53,980 nucleotides of DNA, taken from positions 1 through 53,980 of the forward strand of contig CAJTZD010000025.1 in assembly GCA_910584235.1 (NCBI GenBank). Direction: 5' to 3'. Origin of the DNA: an uncultured Acetatifactor sp. GTDB lineage: Bacteria; Bacillota; Clostridia; Lachnospirales; Lachnospiraceae. Both the position numbers and the translations under genes were made by a program. Below the pieces are notes generated by a model. The model did not search any database, was not told where the DNA came from, and saw nothing but the letters and a program-made list of their open reading frames with translations. Position 1 is the stretch's first letter; each line of letters starts with the position of its first letter. Shown here piece by piece: positions 50,195 through 53,980 of the stretch.

Positions 50195-52510
50195 TTAATC
50201 TATCTTTCCGTTGGAAAATCTGCCCACAGGCCGGCCGTCTTCTGCCGAATTCTCCGGCTGAGAGTTTGGAACGCCGGCAGGTGTATTCTGCCCGTCTTCC
50301 GGCTCTCTTCTGTCCGCCGCTGTCTCCGGCCGCGGGGAATCCCCCCGGGCTTCCTGCGCAGACTCCGGGATACCGGCACTCTCCCCCCCTGCCGCAGCTT
50401 CCGCGGTCCGGGGCGCCTGCCCTGCGTTTACCATTGCATCCGGCGCTTCAAAGGCATGCTCTTTGTGCTCGTCTTTCTCCCCGGCAGCCGTTTTGGCTTC
50501 CTGTCCCCGGGCCCCGTTCTCCGTCTCCTCCGGCTCAGGCAGGCCTTTTTCCTTTCGGAAGATCTGCATGAACTCCTTGCCGGTGATGGTCTCTTTCTCT
50601 ATCAAAAACTCCGCCAGCTTATCCATAACAGTGCGGTTCTCTTTCAGCAGCTCCAGTGCCTTGTCATAGCTCTCTTTCAGGATCTCCACCACTTCCGCGT
50701 CGATCTGGGCCGCCGTGGCATCGCTGCAGTTTAGAGCCGTCCTGCCCTCCAGGTACTGGCTCTCCACCGTGGCCAGCCCCATGAGGCCGAATTTCTTGCT
50801 CATGCCGTAGCGGGTAATCATATTCCGGGCAATGTCCGTGGCTCGCTCGATATCGTTGGCCGCGCCTGTGGTAACCGTGTCAAAGACCACTTCCTCCGCG
50901 GCTCTGCCTCCCACCAAACCTACCAGCATATCCCGCAGCTCCGCCTCGGTGTTCAGGTATTTCTCCTCCTCCGGCACATGCATGACGTAGCCCAAGGCGC
51001 CCATGGTGCGAGGCACAATGGTAATCTTCTGCACGGGCTCGGAATTCTTCTGCAGAGCGCTGATCAAGGCATGGCCCACCTCGTGATAGGACACGATCTT
51101 GCGCTCCTCCTTGCTCATAATGCGGTCTTTCTTCTCCTTGCCTACAAGGACGACTTCCACCGAATTGAAGAGATCTTTCTGGCACACATAGTCTCTGCCC
51201 TCTTTCACGGCATTGATAGCCGCCTCGTTGATCATATTGGCCAGGTCCGAACCCACCGCACCGCTGGTGGCAAGGGCGATGGCGTCCAGATCCACAGTCT
51301 CGTCCATCTTCACGTCCTTGGCGTGGACTTTCAGGATTTCCACACGGCCTTTCAGATCCGGCTTATCCACAATGATGCGCCTGTCGAAACGGCCGGGGCG
51401 CAGCAGCGCCTTGTCCAGGATCTCGGGCCGGTTGGTAGCGCCCAAAATCAAGATACCCTTGGAGCTGTCGAAACCGTCCATCTCGGAGAGCAGCTGATTC
51501 AGGGTCTGCTCCCGCTCTTCATTGCCGCCTCCGTACTTGGAGTCACGGCTGCGTCCAATGGCATCTATCTCATCTATAAATATGATACAGGGAGCATTCT
51601 TGGTAGCCTCCTTGAACAAATCCCTCACACGGCTGGCACCCACGCCCACATACAGCTCAATAAAATCAGAGCCCGTCAGGGAGAAGAAAGGCACATGGGC
51701 CTCGCCGGCCACAGCCTTTGCCAGCAGCGTCTTGCCCGTTCCGGGAGGGCCTACCAGCAGAGCGCCCTTGGGAAGCTTGGCGCCGATCTTGGAATACTTC
51801 CCGGGATTGTGCAGGAAGTCCACCACCTCCACCAGGGATTCCTTGGCCTCGTCCTCGCCGGCCACGTCTTTGAACGTGACTCCCGTCTCTTTCTGTACGT
51901 AAACCTTGGCGTTGCTCTTGCCCACGCCCATGGGACCGCCTGCGCCGCCCATCTTCTTGAACACCACGCCCAAAAGGATCCACATCAAGATTACCGGCAG
52001 CACCACATACAAAAGAATATCTAAAATTCGGCCCGAATTGTCGCTGAGCACCCGGGTACCGTCGATGTCATGGGCCTCCAGACGCGCAGTCAGCGTGTCC
52101 AGGTCTTCCATAATAATGGTGGAATAGGTGACGGGCAGATTTCCGTAAAAGGAGTACCCCGGCAGCCCCCCGGGAGCGTCTGTCCCCTCTTTTTTCCCTT
52201 CCTCTTTCAGGGTGAACAGCACCTGGCCCGTACTCTGCACCTCCACGGCCTCCACCTTGTCGCTGTTCACATACTCCAGAAATTTCGTGTAGCTGACCTC
52301 CTGGGTATTCCCGGAGGAGCCAAACAGCAGGTTCCAAAGCATGAAGACCAGCAGCACTGTACTCAGCCCTGCCAGCAGCACCATCATGAGATTGGGGCGC
52401 CTGGGGGGCTGGTTACCGTTCCCATTGCCGCCGTTCCCGCCAGGCATGTTGCCGCGGCCGCCGTTGTTGTAGCCTCCGCCGTTGTCGTACTGGTTCATTT
52501 GATTATCCAT
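50195..52510 (-). CDS. ftsH: ATP-dependent zinc metalloprotease FtsH
   Basis: A 771-residue membrane AAA+ protease that degrades misfolded membrane proteins and regulators. There is an unusual Gly/Asn-rich cytosolic start (~40 residues), a first helix (LMMVLLAGLSTVLLVFMLWNLLF), a short extracytoplasmic domain and a second helix (IVVLPVILMWILLG-like). The AAA domain has LLVGPPGTGKTLLAKAVAGEA and IIFIDEIDAIGRSR; the zinc site is VSYHEVGHALI (HExxH). After the peptidase domain a ~105-residue Glu/Ala/Pro-rich tail follows, longer than in most FtsH. HflK/HflC-like proteins are encoded 19 kb away. Confidence 0.97.
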   Translation of the reverse strand: MDNQMNQYDNGGGYNNGGRGNMPGGNGGNGNGNQPPRRPNLMMVLLAGLSTVLLVFMLWNLLFGSSGNTQEVSYTKFLEYVNSDKVEAVEVQSTGQVLFTLKEEGKKEGTDAPGGLPGYSFYGNLPVTYSTIIMEDLDTLTARLEAHDIDGTRVLSDNSGRILDILLYVVLPVILMWILLGVVFKKMGGAGGPMGVGKSNAKVYVQKETGVTFKDVAGEDEAKESLVEVVDFLHNPGKYSKIGAKLPKGALLVGPPGTGKTLLAKAVAGEAHVPFFSLTGSDFIELYVGVGASRVRDLFKEATKNAPCIIFIDEIDAIGRSRDSKYGGGNEEREQTLNQLLSEMDGFDSSKGILILGATNRPEILDKALLRPGRFDRRIIVDKPDLKGRVEILKVHAKDVKMDETVDLDAIALATSGAVGSDLANMINEAAINAVKEGRDYVCQKDLFNSVEVVLVGKEKKDRIMSKEERKIVSYHEVGHALISALQKNSEPVQKITIVPRTMGALGYVMHVPEEEKYLNTEAELRDMLVGLVGGRAAEEVVFDTVTTGAANDIERATDIARNMITRYGMSKKFGLMGLATVESQYLEGRTALNCSDATAAQIDAEVVEILKESYDKALELLKENRTVMDKLAEFLIEKETITGKEFMQIFRKEKGLPEPEETENGARGQEAKTAAGEKDEHKEHAFEAPDAMVNAGQAPRTAEAAAGGESAGIPESAQEARGDSPRPETAADRREPEDGQNTPAGVPNSQPENSAEDGRPVGRFSNGKID

Positions 52511-52599
52511 AGCAGCTCCGTTTCCGTCTTTTCACTTGTCTTGCTTCCAGTCCCGCACGGCAGGTCATACACATATTCGTGACGGGCAAACTCTATATA

Positions 52600-52621
52600 T
52601 AGAAAGTAAAGACGCTTTCTA
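52600..52621. promoter_or_regulatory. Inverted repeat just after the ftsH transcription start
   Basis: TAGAAAG (52600-52606) and CTTTCTA (52615-52621), spacer eight, 12 bases downstream of the -10. It could be an operator; it matches neither CIRCE nor the CtsR site. Confidence 0.45.
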
Positions 52622-52633
52622 TTGTCAAAATTC

Positions 52634-52662
52634 ATTATAGATACTGCCGGTGGATAAATCAA
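52634..52662 (-). promoter_or_regulatory. ftsH promoter
   Basis: Minus-strand TTGATT (52657-52662), 17-base spacer, TATAAT (52634-52639). It gives a leader of about 115 bases before the ftsH ATG. Confidence 0.8.
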
Positions 52663-52686
52663 TAGGAGAAATGTGAAAAAAACAAT

Positions 52687-53082
52687 TTATCTCTTAAAGA
52701 TTTCTAAACTATACCGCCAATTGCAGGCACCTTTTTTTCGTTTCTTTGCTTTTTCTTTCCATAACAAGATATTTTCCGCATCCTGATGGCGGTATCCGCC
52801 CTCATACAGTGTCCACAGATAACAGATTGTCAAAATCACCGCGGCAATGCCCGGACACAGCGCCCCGGCTCCCATGATTCCGTTTTCCAGAAAGGCCATG
52901 CCCTCTCCTCCCCTCGGAAAAATCCCCAGATATTGTACCGGGTACATCCCCAGGGCCCTGAAATCCCCCAAAACCGTAGTCCCCGCATAAGAGACATCCC
53001 ATAATCTGGAGACCAGGGGAATCAAAAACCAGGCGGTTCCCAAAAGGAATGTCCCCGCAGCCCTGCCCCTGCCGCCATACAC
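52687..53082 (-). CDS. Membrane protein fragment, probably part of a broken YfhO-like gene
   Basis: A 131-codon frame starting with GTG. Two hydrophobic segments (TFLLGTAWFLIPLVSRLW and GAGALCPGIAAVILTICYLW) flank a loop with VLGDFRALGMYPVQYLGIFP, a pattern seen in the membrane half of large YfhO-like / glycosyltransferase-type proteins. It overlaps the previous frame by 61 bases in another register. Whether it is translated alone is doubtful; a frameshift or rearrangement inside a larger ancestral gene is more likely. Confidence 0.45.
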   Translation of the reverse strand: MYGGRGRAAGTFLLGTAWFLIPLVSRLWDVSYAGTTVLGDFRALGMYPVQYLGIFPRGGEGMAFLENGIMGAGALCPGIAAVILTICYLWTLYEGGYRHQDAENILLWKEKAKKRKKGACNWRYSLEIFKR

Positions 53083-53600
53083 AGGGCTGTCAGCAATGTC
53101 ACAATCTCACCGGCTCTCCAATACCACGGACTCTCGAAACGGATCTGCACTTTCCCCTGAAAACCTCCGGGTATGTCCGCCGTCACCTCAAAATTCTCTC
53201 CGGCGCGGCAGTTCAGTTCCTCCCCGTTGTCCGCATTCCGGGCATGATATCCTTTGTAACACAGGAGAGAAAATCTCACCTCCCCTGTCTGCGCGCCCCT
53301 GTTCACAATATAGGCCTCCGCCCCCAGAGGATGCCTTTCATAGCCGCTGACCGACACATCCCCGGTGCCAATCGGATCATGGTAGAGAAAGCGCGACGGG
53401 TCCGCCCCATAGGGCAGGTATTCCGCCCCCGCAATATGTCCCGTCCCCATCCCCTCGCTGTTATGGATCCGAAGCGCGGGAGAGGTATCCATGATATCGC
53501 CCGTCAGGTACAGACTGCTCGTGGAAAGCAACAAAAGCATCCCTCCGAACCAGCACAGAGAAAGCTTTTTTCTTCCCTGCCTTAATATGTATTTTGTCAC
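53022..53600 (-). CDS. C-terminal part of a YfhO-like membrane protein, 5'-truncated
   Basis: A 192-codon frame starting with GTG and without a good ribosome site. It holds one N-terminal helix (LSLCWFGGMLLLLSTSSLYL), then an extracytoplasmic beta domain (HIAGAEYLPYGAD; EVRFSLLCYKGYHARNADNG; KVQIRFESPWYWRAGEIVTL) and a last helix. The G-A-E-Y-L-P start and the closing W-Y-W-R-A-G-E segment match the C-terminal domain of large YfhO-like membrane proteins, whose N-terminal ~500 residues are absent here. Probably cut by the mobile element to its right. Confidence 0.5.
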   Translation of the reverse strand: MTKYILRQGRKKLSLCWFGGMLLLLSTSSLYLTGDIMDTSPALRIHNSEGMGTGHIAGAEYLPYGADPSRFLYHDPIGTGDVSVSGYERHPLGAEAYIVNRGAQTGEVRFSLLCYKGYHARNADNGEELNCRAGENFEVTADIPGGFQGKVQIRFESPWYWRAGEIVTLLTALCMAAGAGLRGHSFWEPPGF

Positions 53601-53633
53601 AAAGCCTGTTGCTACCTGTCAAGGACGTATTCA

Positions 53634-53834
53634 TCATTTTTCATCATTTTTTCTTGCTTTTCCCTGTTTTCCATGCTCTAAGTCATGGAGAATGACACGC
53701 CTTAACTTATCCTTTACGCCTTGGGTACTCGTATCAGAAAAATGTACCTCGACTAAATAGGTTGTCTTATCAATTTTCTTTTGCAAACAGGGCGCTAATC
53801 GCCTTGTGGTGTTGGTCTGAATGTTGTCGCTCAT
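53634..53834 (-). CDS. Transposon-encoded TnpW-like protein
   Basis: A 66-residue protein, MSDNIQTNTTRRLAPCLQKK followed by IDKTTYLVEVHFSDTST, which closely matches TnpW of Tn4451-type and related clostridial integrative elements. Its function is unknown. The ATG at 53834 follows AAAGGAGGAAC. It marks the window's right end as part of an integrative element. The C-terminal half (GVKDKLRRVILHDLEHGKQ) differs from the usual form. Confidence 0.8.
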   Translation of the reverse strand: MSDNIQTNTTRRLAPCLQKKIDKTTYLVEVHFSDTSTQGVKDKLRRVILHDLEHGKQGKARKNDEK

Positions 53835-53947
53835 GTTCCTCCTTTGGGCGCAAAAAAGACGCATGGTTTACAATTTTACTGTTCCATGCGCCTTTACCAA
53901 TGCATCTTTCAGATGCATGTTATTTTGATATTAAATTGTTTTGCTGA

Positions 53948-53980
53948 TTACGCCAACTGCATAACCTCGGCTTCAATCTT
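53948..53980 (-). CDS. C-terminal tail of a gene cut by the window edge
   Basis: The minus strand reads K-I-E-A-E-V-M-Q-L-A-stop up to the window end. It precedes the TnpW-like gene by about 113 bases and probably belongs to the same mobile element; the product cannot be named from ten residues. Between the two lies a hairpin CGCATGG/CCATGCG near 53870-53890. Confidence 0.4.
   Translation of the reverse strand, partial: KIEAEVMQLA

Noticed and set aside
52511..52686. CIRCE or CtsR heat-shock operator upstream of ftsH
   Set aside because: Neither TTAGCACTC-N9-GAGTGCTAA nor the AGTCAAA-type direct repeat is present.

Overview
The window looks like a chromosomal segment of a flagellated, spore-forming Clostridia of the Lachnospiraceae type. 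This is inferred from the gene families: a bofA/DUF2508 pair, a DUF6240-like gene next to flagellin and fliS, a Firmicutes-type Flp/Tad pilus locus, an HPr(Ser) kinase/rapZ/whiA cluster and an Amt-PII fusion. Almost every gene lies on the minus strand. The plus-strand exceptions are a DUF2508 gene, hflK-hflC and a peptidylprolyl isomerase. The left edge cuts a 16S rRNA gene; the right edge runs into mobile-element material.

Layout, left to right. 1-1.5 kb: 5' half of a 16S rRNA gene with tandem promoters, then tRNA-Ser(GCU) with its own promoter and terminator. 1.6-5.2 kb: two-subunit Fe-S hydro-lyase (fumarate hydratase type), HIT protein, flavodoxin-SCP2 fusion, rhomboid protease. 5.2-15.2 kb: an eleven-gene Flp/Tad pilus operon read right to left from a clear promoter at about 15.27 kb (peptidase, TadZ, TadA, TadB, TadC, Flp pilin, TadG-like DUF5702 protein, two TadE-like proteins, second peptidase, FHA protein). 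15.3-20.9 kb: bofA, DUF2508, then fliS, flagellin and a very large FliK-like/DUF6240 protein under a candidate flagellar sigma-factor promoter. 21-26.3 kb: glycogen branching enzyme and a 1080-residue TPR/acidic-repeat/pseudo-AAA protein. 26.4-31.4 kb: rsmA, a HAD phosphatase and a DHHW-MBOAT-DUF4358 surface O-acylation group. 31.7-37.8 kb: hflKC, an Amt-PII fusion with a long structured leader, a GNAT enzyme and a cyclophilin.

37.8-41.2 kb is a small accessory islet. It holds an ArdC-type remnant, an RCC1-repeat gene that may lack its 5' end, a serine hydrolase, and three copies (two long and inverted, one short and palindromic) of one interspersed repeat that looks like a small-RNA or MITE-like unit. 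41.4-52.5 kb returns to core genes: fructose-bisphosphate aldolase, a lipid kinase, a His15-less HPr (Crh-like), whiA, rapZ, murB, ROK glucokinase, hprK, uvrC and ftsH. HPrK, the HPr-like protein, glucokinase and aldolase together suggest a sugar-status control neighbourhood coupled to cell-wall synthesis (murB, rapZ, whiA). 52.7-54 kb holds fragments of a large membrane protein, a TnpW-like transposon protein and the tail of another gene.

No CRISPR array or complete insertion sequence was seen. The least explained signals are the paired related hairpins in the amt leader, the 200-bp repeat with compensatory stem changes, the pseudo-AAA acidic-repeat protein, the aBig-type domain inside TadC and the duplicated Cys/His module on a TadE-like protein.
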